Positions 45,213 through 56,279 of a stretch of 64,000 nt of DNA are shown piece after piece (the first letter of the stretch is position 1; each line of letters starts with the position of its first letter). This DNA is from Ulva prolifera (taxonomy: Eukaryota; Chlorophyta; Ulvophyceae; Ulvales; Ulvaceae): contig CM041197.1 in the NCBI GenBank assembly GCA_023078555.1, positions 1,398,501 to 1,462,500 of the forward strand. Direction: 5' to 3'. Under the pieces are notes generated by a model. It ran no database searches. It was not told where the DNA came from and was given only the letters and a program-made list of their open reading frames with translations. The position numbers and the translations under genes were made by a program.

Positions 45213-47487
45213 CACGACGGCGTGCAGGTACACCACAAATGCAGCCATGTATACACTCGCCTCGGGTGCTCCCGCGAGGGTTTCCAAGTCTCGAGTGACG
45301 GAACTACCCTTTCTGATTTGATATATCAGCATTTGGAGCGCTGAGCTGAAGGCATGGCCGCGTGGAACCGTCGACCAAGTGAGCGGGTGTCTTCCGAAGA
45401 CCGCGGCTCACATCCACACAAAAGTAGATGGGTCTAAACAAAACACACGAATGATTATCGACATTGATTTTCACATCCAAAGCTACACTACAGCAGCGCC
45501 GCATGCGTGTACTCCAGAGTCAAGATCGCACGCCCGGCAGCTCGCCCGGCATACAAGTGCATTCCTTTGGTACTGGTGCAGTCCATGCTCACGCGGAACA
45601 ACATGCCCTATGTGTAAATTAGATCGGAGCTAACCTAATCTTGCGTTGTGTATGTACCGTGCAATGCTTTGTAGCCATCGCGACGTCGCGCGAACAGTGC
45701 ATCTGCCTGGGCCGCATCCTTCACAGGCTGAACTGCAATCGCCCTTATGGGTTCACATGTATTCATCTGTACACGCATCACATTTTACGTGTATACTTGT
45801 ACCATCGCGGGCTTGTGGTGACAGTCTGTTCGGCAACGAGCGCCGGAACATCAGGCCATCGTCTGACACACACGAGATGAGGCGGTTACCAATCTGCAGT
45901 GTTCTGAATTTCGATGATACGGTATAAAAATTGCATGGCGGGGCATTGGTACTGCCCGCGCGAGGCCTCGCGAGGACGATGGTGTGATTGTGTGCGGAGC
46001 GAGCTCGCATCGCGAGAAGAGGACAGGGCGATGCGATACCCCTGCTTCGCGGCGACCACCACCTTCCGCAGCCGTACATAAAGGCCCGGCCTTCTGCGAC
46101 AGGTATCACATCCGTCTTGCCGACAACACACAAGGCTACATTCTGCCGCTTCCTGCTCCTGTGCACCCCTTTCAGCAGCTGGTCGCTTCGTCTCGAAAAT
46201 TTAAAGCTCGATTTGACCAAAGGATCTCGACTGTGCAGCGGTATGCTCCCTTGACCACAGCATAGAATGAACCTCTGCGCATGCATCCGGCCTTGTAATT
46301 TTTATTCTATAACATGCCTGCTATTTCAAGGCTGGCGTGCGCTTTCCCTGAGCTATGGCCCACAGCCCACGCTGGCGAGGTCACTCGAATACACCGGCGC
46401 AGCGTCGAACGCTTGCACACAGTATTACAGAAGATTGACCGGCCTCAGACCAACACAGAACACACGAGCCTCTCACGAAGCAGCTCCACATCCGCTCTCA
46501 CACCACAATCACACGCGCTGTGTACTATAGTAGCTGCAGCTGGCGCCAGCTTCACGCGTACGATTGCTGCAGTGGCCATTGCACTCCGCCGTACACAGCT
46601 ATCGATGCATCCATCTCCAGACTCGCCGCCCAGGGCGGTTAAGTAGATTTAAGCTGTGCCTTACCCCCGGCGTTTGTCGCGTGCGTTGACTACTTGACGT
46701 GCGGGAGCCACTGCGGCTTGTCTCTGTCAGGCACGGTGCATCGCCATGGCCTGCCAGGTAGACGAGACTCGGCGAAGCAGTCAAGCTCACGAGGTCGAAC
46801 GTGCATGCAGGGCCATCGGATCGAAGCAATCCAGCACAAAGACAGGCTTCGGCTGACCTGAACATCCAGTAGACATGAAGGTGCGCTGCAACCTGGCATT
46901 CCATTCAACCCAGTTTGCAAATCCTTTCAAGAGGCCAGAATCAATGCCTTTGTCCATTTTGTGCTGTGACAGTCACGTCTCCAGCACAAAAGCTGACCGT
47001 CTCATCCCTGGCGTGGTGCTGGTGCTGCTGTAATGCACAGCCAAGACTGAATATGGCGATCCTTCCCGTGATGGAAATGCCTCTGGCGATGGGAGAGGCT
47101 TGCATGCACATGACACCAGGCTCACTCCATGCTGGAACCTGGTACTCTTGCCCAGCAGCAGTAATGCCATGGCAAGAGCAATCACGAGAGAAACATCACT
47201 TGGCAGCCTCACCTGAAGCATCATCAAACATGTCTGCAGACCTGCCGGTTCACCTGCCTCACCGCTTGCAGTCGGTCAGCAGCTGTGATTCAGCTTGAGA
47301 CCACACCACAGGTGGACACATATATGTCCATCATGCACTGCTCCTCTTGCAGCAGCGGGGAAGTGTCTATTACTGCATGCATCTATCAGGCAGCCCTCCA
47401 CATCATGACATCACGATGACATGCAACCTAACCCCACTGTATTCATGTGCCCTCGCGCAACGTCATCAAGAGAGCTAGGGCGTGCAG

Positions 47488-50400
47488 GCACACACTCTAG
47501 CGATCGCGCTCGCTGTGGCGGCAGCCGCGCGCGCTGCCGCGCAGGAGGGCCCCTCCGGCACCGACATCCTCAACCTCGCCCTCAACCTCGAGTGCCTCGA
47601 GGCCGAGTTCTACTCGTATGCGGCGTACGGCACCGGCCTCAGTGAGGCGCGCCGCGGCGGCGGGCCCCCCGCCGTCGGCGGCCGCAAGGCCGACCTCTCC
47701 CCAGAGATCCAGGTTCCCCCCCTCCCCTTCTCCATACACGCCATCAGACTGCCTGTGCTGGGCTGCATGCCCCCCCCTTCCGCCATCACACTGCCTGTGC
47801 TGCGCTGCTTGCGCACAGCTCACACGTGCGGTGCGCAGTCCGGTAAGATCAGCCGCTTGCCGAGGTATATATGCGCCACAGCCCCGGACAAATTGCGGTC
47901 GAACGCATCATGTACGCATGCTTGTTGCGCCATGTTTGAGCAGGCAATTGCAGAGGAGATTGCCCGAATGTATTCATGTATACATGCGTCAACCCTTGCA
48001 TGCCCACGTGTGTGCAGGCGGTCGCAGAGGAGATCGCGGCCGATGAGATCGCACACGTCGACTTCCTACGGGAGGCCCTCGGCGATGCCGCCGTGCCGTG
48101 CCCAGCCATTGACATTGGCGACGCCTTTAAGGCCGCCGCCAACGCCGCCGCCGGTGCCGAGCTCTCCCCCGAGTTCGACCCCTACGCAAACGACCTCTTC
48201 TTCCTGCATGGGGCTTTCATCTTTGAAGACGTCGGGGTCACCGCGTACCGCGGCGCCGTTGAGCCCCTCTCCGGGCTCGTCGATGGCGGTATGTCCCCAA
48301 CCCACAACGCTCCCATCTCCGCGTGCTCCTTTGATGTGCTGCACACCATGTGCTCTGCAGCATGCATGCCACCACTGCTCTGCGTCGCACACGTATGCAT
48401 GGCCTCCACTCCCTCTCTACAGCCCCTCTCACAGCACACGTGCGCCTGTAGCCACCCTCTCCGCCGCGGCGGCCATCCTCGCCGTCGAGTCCTACCACGC
48501 CGGCGCCATCCGCACGCTCCTCCTCAGCCTCACCGCCTCCAGCACCGAGACGCCATTCGGGCCGATCCCGGATGTCGTCAAGCTGATCTCGGACCTCCGA
48601 GACAGCGTCGACGGCCCGGACGACCTCGACCAGGGCATCATCACCCCTGGAGCCTACGGCGACCCTGACGCCGCCAACATCGTCCCGACGGACACCTCCG
48701 GCCTCGTGTACTCGCGCTCCGTCGACCAGGTGCTCGCGATCGTCTACCTCGGCGGCGCCGGCTCCGGTGGCTTCCTACCAGAGGGCGTGACAGGGTTCTT
48801 TGGGTCCGGCGAGGCGGCCGCGCCGGCCACGTGCGAGGGCGTGTGCGAGTACCGTGTGAAGTTTGACATGAGCTGGAGCCCAGAGAACCACCCCACGGAT
48901 TTCCCGATGGAGCCTGAGGGCTTCTTCGCTCCCTTCTGGACCGTCACCCACGATGAATCGTGCGTGCCCCCACCGCTGCCTGCTGCATGCGGCCGCGTGA
49001 GGGCCATGTGCATGTGTGCCATGCAGACGGCCCAGCAAATCTGAGCCTCAAGTCAAGCGCAGAATAGGCTGCTGCGCAAACGGGTGCATCAACATGGCTC
49101 CATCAGTTGCATGAAACTCACGCTGCGCTGCTGAGGGAGGCCGTAATGTTGCAAGCGCATGCATGCGATTGCAGGTTTGTATATGCATATGCAGGTTTGT
49201 GCTGTGGCGCCAGGGTGAGACATCCGCACCAGGCATCCAGATGATCGCCGAGACCGGCGCCGGCGACGCCTTCATGGATGAGGTGGCAGCCTGCGGCGGC
49301 TCCTGCGGAGCGCCGCACGAGTTCGGCTGCTCGCCGATGTCCGGCGTGTGCAGCGGAGAGGGCCTCGTGACAGCCACCCCAGGCCACCCCTACCTCTCCC
49401 TGGCCAGCATGCTCGCGCCCAGCCCCGACTGGTGCGCCCCCCTGGACACAAAGCGCAATTCGCGGACGGCTGTGCATCATGCCGTGTTTGCGCATGCGCT
49501 GGCGTCCCGCTTTCCATGCATCGGCTACATGCGTGCGGCATCATTTGTGCAACAGTGTGTTGTCCCGATGAACGGCATTATCAACATTATCCATGTCGAT
49601 CTCCCTACAGACGTCATGGTACTCCCTCACCAGTCCCTCCTCGGAGCCGTTCGTGTGATTATCACAATCCAGGAATCTTGATTTTGGAAAAGATTTTTTG
49701 ACTGGTCATGAAGCATGGCTGATGGGGTGGGTGGCATGCAGGTTCACCGGCCTCGATGCATGGCCGCTGTGCAAGGACGGTAAGTGGATCGAGGAGATGT
49801 CCCAGGACGTCAACGCCTACGACGCCGGTACTGACCTTGGCCCCGGCTTCCTCTCAGAGGACATGCCCAACGCCGTCAAGTCTGAGATCTTCTCGTTCGG
49901 TGGTGTCATGCCACCCGAGGCGTCCGTCTTCTACAACCCCTCCACGTGCGCTGCCCCTCCCTCCTGGCCTTTCCCCCGACTCCTTTTGCATTCACTTCGC
50001 TATTGCGCATTCAATTTTCTCCTGTGTGTGGCTTGCGGGGGATCTGTGGACCTTGGAAAGACCTGGTGCACCTTCGCTGGAGTAGAATGTGTGTCGCTGC
50101 TCCGGTGTTGCCCAGGCCTTCCGGCTGGCAGCGTCATAGTTTGTAGCGAATGCATGAGGACCATGTGCACATTACCCCTTATAGCCACTTGTCCGCGAGC
50201 GGGAATTCACACTTGGTGCTCGGACATGCAGGGGCTCCATCCTGCCTGTCGGCACCATCTCCGTGGAGCTCATCGGATGCTCGTAAGCACGATAGCCAGT
50301 GTGCGACCTTGGCGCGTGCATGCGCCACATGCACCGCATTCCTGCCGACAGCCAGTCTGCCGACACTCTGCTCCGGCCGCCTGGGGCGAGCCCCCCATGC

Positions 50401-50488
50401 TGCGACAATGCGCAGCCCCGCCCCATGCAGCGGCGGTGGCCATGACTACGGCGCCGCGCCGTCTTTCTCCATGGCCGCCGGGTCTTGA
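47488..50488 (+). CDS. Secreted desiccation-related ferritin-like / Spondin_N fusion protein
   Basis: Exons are 47488-47712, 48018-48288, 48452-48959, 49195-49431, 49742-49945, 50232-50282 and 50356-50488. All phases fit (1629 nt). A signal peptide ([16 protein letters not shown]) leads into a PCC13-62/Rds1-type ferritin-like domain: [74 protein letters not shown] and [10 protein letters not shown]. The Glu/His ligand positions E-x-x-x-E-F-Y and E-x-x-H are present. A Spondin_N domain follows in the same frame: [69 protein letters not shown]. Role inferred: extracellular matrix or stress protein. The initiating exon is not found, since the frame opens at an acceptor-like GTGCAG. The last exon could instead start at 50352 and stop at 50445. 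Confidence 0.8.
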
Positions 50489-51110
50489 AGAAATGCCACC
50501 CAAGTCTGATGTGGCGGGCAGATACAAGTCATGTGAAGATGCGGAGGGTGGCCCCTAGCGGGGATGTAAACCCCGTTTCTTTCTGAATGGATGTTTTTAT
50601 AGCTGGCCAGAATGACCGTCACAGCGACGCATGCCGCGTCTGCACACGATTTTCTAATAATGCTTGATTGGTATTCCAGCATGGACTGCTTTTTCAGTTG
50701 CTAGTATCTAGATACGCTGGTTTGACGCGATGAGCCAGGGCGGTGTAACAAACTGCGTCACACCATACTGCCAACACGGCGTTGCCTCATTACGAGGATA
50801 TTCTCTTGCCATGATCTCGTGTGCCTGAAAATACCATGCTAGATGACTGCAGTCCACTGTGCCAATCCACGGGCACAGTCTCTGTGCCACAGGGCAGCGA
50901 GGTCGGTGGGCAGCGCCTCACTGCAACACTCCGCTGCAGCGACGGGCCACGGGGCAATGAAGCCATTCTCCATGGCAGCAGTGCTTGCCGTCCCATGCAT
51001 GTGCTGGAAGGCCTGCGCGGCCTGCCTTCCCCAGCACATGCATGGGAGAGGCGTAGGCCTCCATCAGCTGGATCAGCAGTCTGTATATATTCTCCCACTG
51101 AGACTGTTTG

Positions 51111-51190
51111 TGGCAATCCAGTGGTGTAGCGGCCATATCACTGGATTGCCACATCATTGGAATGCCGCCGACTGCGGTGGCGTGTAGCTT
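51111..51190 (-). repeat. Interspersed repeat, family 4, with an internal inverted repeat
   Basis: TGGCAATCCAGTG (51111-51123) is inverted at 51139-51151. Bases 51128-51153 are the exact reverse complement of 126-151. Confidence 0.75.
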
Positions 51191-51207
51191 GCATACCACT
51201 TTCGAAC

Positions 51208-51255
51208 CCGGAACCCGGAGCTGTCAATGTCCAAATGGATACGGCTGTGTGATCA
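51208..51255 (+). repeat. tRNA-derived SINE, 3' body fragment
   Basis: GGAGCTGTCAATGTCC and ATGGATACGGCT match the SINE body; the TTTAC tail is absent. Confidence 0.55.
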
Positions 51256-51275
51256 TTCATACGTACATACTAAAA

Positions 51276-52875
51276 TCATGCGCGGGACGACCTTCGGGCG
51301 GCCGCACAAGCCGTCCTCCCGGCGCGCCTCGGTGGCCTGGGCATCATGCCCACGTCACGGGAGGTCGCGGACGGAGCGCACCTCGCTGCAGCTGCGGTGA
51401 GCCACAAGGCATTCGCAGGCGGCCCTGAGCGCATGCAGCCGTTCTGTGGGCCGCACTGGCAACGATTGCAGGAATCCTGGCAGGCCCTCAATGTCGCTGA
51501 GCAGCTCTGCCCGGGGCTGCCCGGGCCGGCGAGCGGCGGCACCATCGCCAAGGTGTTGCCTGCCTTGCAACAGAGTGTCACCAAGACGGTCGCCCTGCGC
51601 CGCCGGGCGACTCTGCTTGCCAGCCACGATGTCACCACGCTCGAGGGGGCATGCAACTTGGCATGGCTGCGCAGCTGTGCTTGCCGTGCGGCCACCATAT
51701 GGTTGAGCACCCTGCCGCTCTCCCAGGCGCTGCGCGTGACCGATGTTGAATTCATGCTGTGCATCAGGTATCTCATGGGCATGTCTCCGGCCCCTCCCAA
51801 TGCCGTCGGCTCGCGCTGCAAATGTGGCACGTTCATACAGCCGCATGATCTCGACCACGCGATGAAGTGCACATACAAATCGGGGACCTGGACTTCGTGC
51901 CACAATGTCGCTGAAAAACAATGGCGCGAGATCGGGTCCCACATATGTGTGGCATTCACGCACATCCCGCGCACATCGGCGTTCGTCCGTGCACGGCTTT
52001 CAGACGCTCCACGGCAGGTCGGTGCTGGCCCGCCAGACCCGCCCCCCCCTGACCCGCCACAGCCTGCCCCCCAACCGCGGGCCCTTCGCGCGCGGCGATT
52101 TTGCCCGCGGAGCCGACGCCTGCGGCTCCGCCGCCGCCGCCGGCCGCTCACGCGGCCGCTCACGCGGCCGCGGCGACGGCGCCGACATCTGCTCAGGCCG
52201 CCAATGCCGATGCTGGACACAGCGCCCATGTGGGGCGGCCCGCGCCGGCCGCCGCGCAGGCTGCGGCGGCGGCGGCGGCGACGGCGGAGTTGGCCAGGGT
52301 GCGGCAGGGCCTGGGGTGCAGGCCGCGGCCGCGCAGGCGGAGGGGCTGGAGGAGGTGCTCCGGACGTTGGCCCGAGACAAGATGGGGGACATCATGTTTA
52401 TGCCGCCGGATGACCCTCTGTGCATAGGGGATGTGTCGATTGTGAACCCCTGTGCTGATACCTACTGCGGCCGGGCGGCTCGGGAGGACGGGGGTGCTGC
52501 GATGGTGCGGGACGTGCAGAAACGCAATGCTTATCATTTGTACAACCCTGATGCATACATTTTTGTGCTATTATCGCATGAGACGCATGGTCGCTTGAGA
52601 CAGCCTGCTATGGATCACTTGAATCGGCTGGCGGAGGTTGCGTCTCGGTGTGGTAAGGTGGCCCGTGCTTTGTGTGTGACGAATACTCTGCGCCGGTTAA
52701 GAGTGACTTTGTGCAAATGGAATGCTTATGTGCTCCGTGCGGGGCTCCAATCCTTGGCTGGAATTACCGGCAGGGCGATGGTGCGCGGCCTAGTGCCATG
52801 ACTGCGTGAGTGGATTTGCGTGTGCGTTCCTAGCAACGGCTCGATGCCCGGCCTCTGTCCTTTGTAAATACACAC
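51276..52875 (+). mobile_element. 5'-truncated non-LTR retrotransposon remnant (post-RT region)
   Basis: The frame opens with AAAQAVLPARLGGLGIMPTS, the LP.RLGGLGI motif that follows the reverse-transcriptase domain in many LINE-type polyproteins. A CKCG...HDLDHAMKC zinc-finger-like motif follows. A last segment, HGRLRQPAMDHLNRLAEVAS, ends at TGA 52801 region and is conserved in such elements. The reading frame changes at least twice between 51960 and 52340, in GC-rich Ala/Pro/Arg-coding sequence, so no intact protein is made. The catalytic RT core and the 5' end are absent, as expected from incomplete target-primed reverse transcription. After the stop, 52841-52875 (CCCGGCCTCTGTCCTTTGTA) resembles the dispersed TTGTCCTTGTAACAC element and may be the 3' end of the retroelement. 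Confidence 0.75.
52841..52875 (-). repeat. TTGTCCTTGTAACAC-like sequence at the retrotransposon 3' end
   Basis: GCCCGGCCTCTGTCCTTTGT then AAATACACACA, 40-75 nt after the retroelement stop codon. Confidence 0.5.
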
Positions 52876-54792
52876 ATACTTCGGTATTCCTGGAGCCCCA
52901 TGATCGGCCTCCGCTACTGATTCAGCTGGGCGGCCACACCACCCAACCTGGACATGCCGCGCGAACCACGCCGGCTTCATATCCGATCGATGGCCACAGG
53001 TGGCCTCAGGTGTTTCCATTCTTGTGTGCAAATCGGGGGGGTGCTGCCTTCCTCCCCGCTGGTCCTCTCCATACGCATGCATGCGCACGTGGCACGCAGT
53101 AGCCGCTGCCTCATCGATGTGCGGCTGCGTGCGTCATGCGAGAGGAGTCCGCACGCTCGCAGCCACCCCTGCGGCGCAACGGCTCCTGTTAGTGCTTGCC
53201 CTGGGGCTGCGCAAGTTGGCCTTCACTGTGTCCGCAGAAAATTCATCTCACGGTGTCCACGCCGCCAGATCAGCCATATGCAAAGCTCGCTCCAAGTCCG
53301 AAGACGCGGCTGCCTGCTGACGATGTCACGGGCGGCAGGGCAGGTCTGCATTTGGCAAGGCGCACAGCCCACCGCACACACCATGACATCATGCATACGC
53401 ACGCCGAACAACAGATGTTGCCAATGTGTTGCCCATATGCAGGAAAACTGGAGCGCGTGAAAATTTGTCTTAGATGATAACAGAATGTGTAGGCACCCCG
53501 CCGATCGAGCAGGAGTCTGACAGTTTGCAGCCCAAAAGGATATGTGGGTTGTTGCTCTAGGTAGCATGCACATCTGGCGGCGTGGTGATGTCATCACATG
53601 GTTGTGCTCTGCTAAAGATGTCACCAACAGATCGAACATCCAATCTAGATTGCAGCAGTCAGATCTAGAATCACGGGCGTGGGGAAGGTGGCAAGGGGAA
53701 CATCTGCTTTTGGAGAGATTTGGACAGTGGATTGTGCTTGCTCGTGGCCTGTCGCCCTCATCTCTGAGATTCCAATCTATTGTATATGTAAATTGGATCT
53801 GTGCCCACATGAAGTGACCACCACAGAAGCTCAGCCGGTTGATCATACTAAATGGGTTAGCACAGTGAAGTGGAGTCACAGTGAACACTGTCTCCTACGC
53901 TTTCACTGTACTTCTTTGTCACTGAGGTGTGGCCATGCATCACTGATTAGCCATGACTACAGAGCTCAAGAGTTTTTGTGAGGTCTTCAAGTCAGCAGCG
54001 ACAATGCTGTGCATGCATCCATCCATGCCCTTCAGTTGGGACCATTGTATGCTATGACTGCCTTCAACAACCGCAGCCATGTGCTGCTTCTGCTGCTGCC
54101 TACCTGATTACGTACCGCTGTATGCTGTTGATCATGGCACTTCGCGATTCGGACATCCGGGATGCACGCTCAGGGATGCATGCGGTGGACAACTCGGCCC
54201 AGGCGTCGCAAAGATCGCGAAGCCTGCAGCTGCACAGAGGCTTTCACAAATGCGTACCTCATATGTGGCGACGCCAGGTTCATATTGCCAGCCCCTGTGA
54301 CGTAGCAGCTATTCCCTCATCGGATACGTGCAAACCTTGCTTCAGGCCTTATATACCGTTCAACATCAGCATTATCTTGCTCGCTGCATCTGTGCACATT
54401 GCAGCCCATCTGGACTCTCTCACGGGCAAGGCCAAGAACATCGGCACGTCACATTAACTTACGTTAGGTATGCCATTTTGCGATAGCTTGCATGTGGGCC
54501 ACAGATCAGCATAGCGCGCTCTTCCGGCGTAGCGGTCAGCCCCGCATGCGCACCAGTGATTCAGTGAGCCAGATCAAGTATGGCGCTTTGCCCTGAATGC
54601 TAGTCTGCCGCATCCTCGTGAACCAGAATGTAGTTTCGTATCTCTGTCCCGTCCCGGAGGTCAGCGAGTCCGTCTCCATATAGCGTTTCCTAGATCAACC
54701 TCACTCGATGCCGCACAATGGTGAGGTGGCACCGCTGACGTGCGCCACCGTTTATCCGAAGATATTACCAGACCCCCGGCCATTCAGGAACC
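52876..54792. other. Intergenic region, no supported gene
   Basis: Open frames of 160-220 codons occur (53223-53888 minus, 53978-54457 plus) but have no recognisable domain, paralogue or splice structure. Confidence 0.4.
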
Positions 54793-56279
54793 ATGACCGA
54801 CGTAAGCATATCAAGAATCAAAGAGTCGACATACTTGACGGTCAGCATGATCGCTCTTTGCGTCGCTGGCGTCATCTCGTGGGTGTTTCTCATGGCCGGC
54901 ACTGCAGCGGTCGAGGCGCAGGACGATGAGTTCGGAAACTTTGCGGTAGACGTTGGCTTTTCGTGGTGGCTCATGGTGTACACCGCGGCGCTCTACATCT
55001 GCGCCATGCTAGCCTGGATCGGCAGCATTGTCAACGGCGTCGGGCTCTTCGTTGCTCTGTCGCAGCCGCTTGCGCTTCTCTTTGCCATCGCATTCGCATG
55101 GATTGGCGTGGAAATGCGAGCTGCTCGTCTCGTAACTGGCGACGTGCGTCCCCACCGCAGTCTCTACGTATCGTTGACCTGGTACCGGTGTGATTTGAAC
55201 TCTGTCGAGATGTCGACATTTCGCGGGAGCATGCTGACTCAGGTCCTGCATTCCTGCACGCCCACTTCACCTGTATCCACAGACAGTTACGTATTCGAAT
55301 TCTCCTGGGTAGTCCGACGTGTGCATCTAATCAGTGTGTAAAGATCACAGCCGGCGAAGCCCGCCCATCCGAACAGAGCTGTCCGGATGGGCGGGCTTCT
55401 CCATGAGCCATGGCTGAGTTCTCATGACAGTGCATGTGAAGTCCCTGCACTGGATTCAAATCTGCATCTCAACCCACAGAGTGTTCGAATCAGTCTGAAG
55501 CATCCCGCTGTCAGCTGCCGCTCTAAACGTCCGTGGCCGTCGTGCAGTCATCAGACGAGGACGCATGGTTCGCAGGACTCTTCTTCACGGCCCTCACGGT
55601 GGGCCTCTACATGCTCTTTTTTGCAACCTGGACGGACATCGTGGGCTGGAAGGTACGCCCCCATGACCCCCCTGACACCGCCTCGGCGAACAGCTTGACA
55701 TACTGCAGCTGCTTTGGTCTGATGACAATCACACCCATGCCTACGTTCCTGGAGTGACCCATCTGGTGACCACAGCCATTTGCGATGCGCATTGACTACC
55801 CGCCCGCGGGGGTGTAGCCAACACCACAACTCCTTTAAAACTGTGAGACACAACTGCTGATCAGGCGCACATTCTGGAGCTCCAGGGCATCTATCCAGCC
55901 AGCTGTCCGGCATATGTCTCGAATTGGGCGTTCATCTCTCGCTACCTTCAATGTTGCCTGCCAGCCATCAACCACAAATGCTCCATGGATATTCCATGGC
56001 AATGTCATACATGCACACAGACGCTTCTGAGACTGACTGCGCGCCTGTGGAGCCACACACAGCCGCGAGCACACACTCAGCAGGCTGGCCGCCTTGCAGA
56101 GAGGAGGTAGGGTCCGCGGCGCAGCGCCCCAGAAGCCCTCAGGCGAGGCCCCGGGTGTCGCACCAGGTCGTATTCCCGCACCCCCTGGAGCCGAAGCCAT
56201 CATCGCCGCCAACGCGGCCGCCGCCCCCGCCGAAGTGTACTACACCCCATCCCCCCAGCCTCAAGGTCAGTTCAATTGA
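54793..56279 (+). CDS. Four-helix (MARVEL-like?) membrane protein, copy 2
   Basis: Exons are 54793-55143, 55548-55652 and 56100-56279; phase-0 introns, 636 nt, 211 residues. Helices parallel those of the gene at 39824: LTVSMIALCVAGVISWVFL, SWWLMVYTAALYICAMLAW, QPLALLFAIAFAWIGVEMR and FAGLFFTALTVGLYMLFFAT. Copy 2 lacks the acidic insert (SDKNKKIDVDDADDFF) that copy 1 has between helices 1 and 2. The C-terminal tail is Pro/Ala-rich with VYYTPSPQPQG. Donors GACGTGCGT and AAGGTACGC match the copy-1 positions. Intron 1 carries a 16-bp perfect hairpin. It is probably an integral membrane protein of vesicles or the cell surface; the function is not known. Confidence 0.7.
55356..55399. repeat. 16-bp perfect inverted repeat in intron 1 of the 54793 gene
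   Basis: GAAGCCCGCCCATCCG (55356-55371) is exactly inverted at 55384-55399, with a 12-nt loop that itself contains ACAG/CTGT. Confidence 0.9.

Larger units (their letters stand above)
44204..47487. other. Intergenic region with repeat copies
   Basis: Holds three TTGTCCTTGTAACAC-type elements (44547, 44977, 45169), the last two inverted relative to each other. No supported exon, although the first exon of the ferritin-like gene should lie near the 3' end. Confidence 0.4.
50489..51275. other. Intergenic region before the retroelement
   Basis: No gene is supported. Towards its end lie a family-4 repeat (51111-51190) and a SINE-tail fragment (51208-51255). Confidence 0.5.

Noticed and set aside
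51276-52229. 317-codon minus-strand ORF
   Set aside because: Antisense to the retrotransposon frame, which carries the LPARLGGLGI and zinc-finger motifs.
53223-53888. 221-codon minus-strand ORF
   Set aside because: Cys/His-rich chance frame without domain, start context or splice signals.
55165-55250. tRNA-like TGGTACCGGTGTGATTTGAACTC on the minus strand
   Set aside because: It has a T-arm-like stretch but no complete cloverleaf could be drawn, so it is not called a tRNA.
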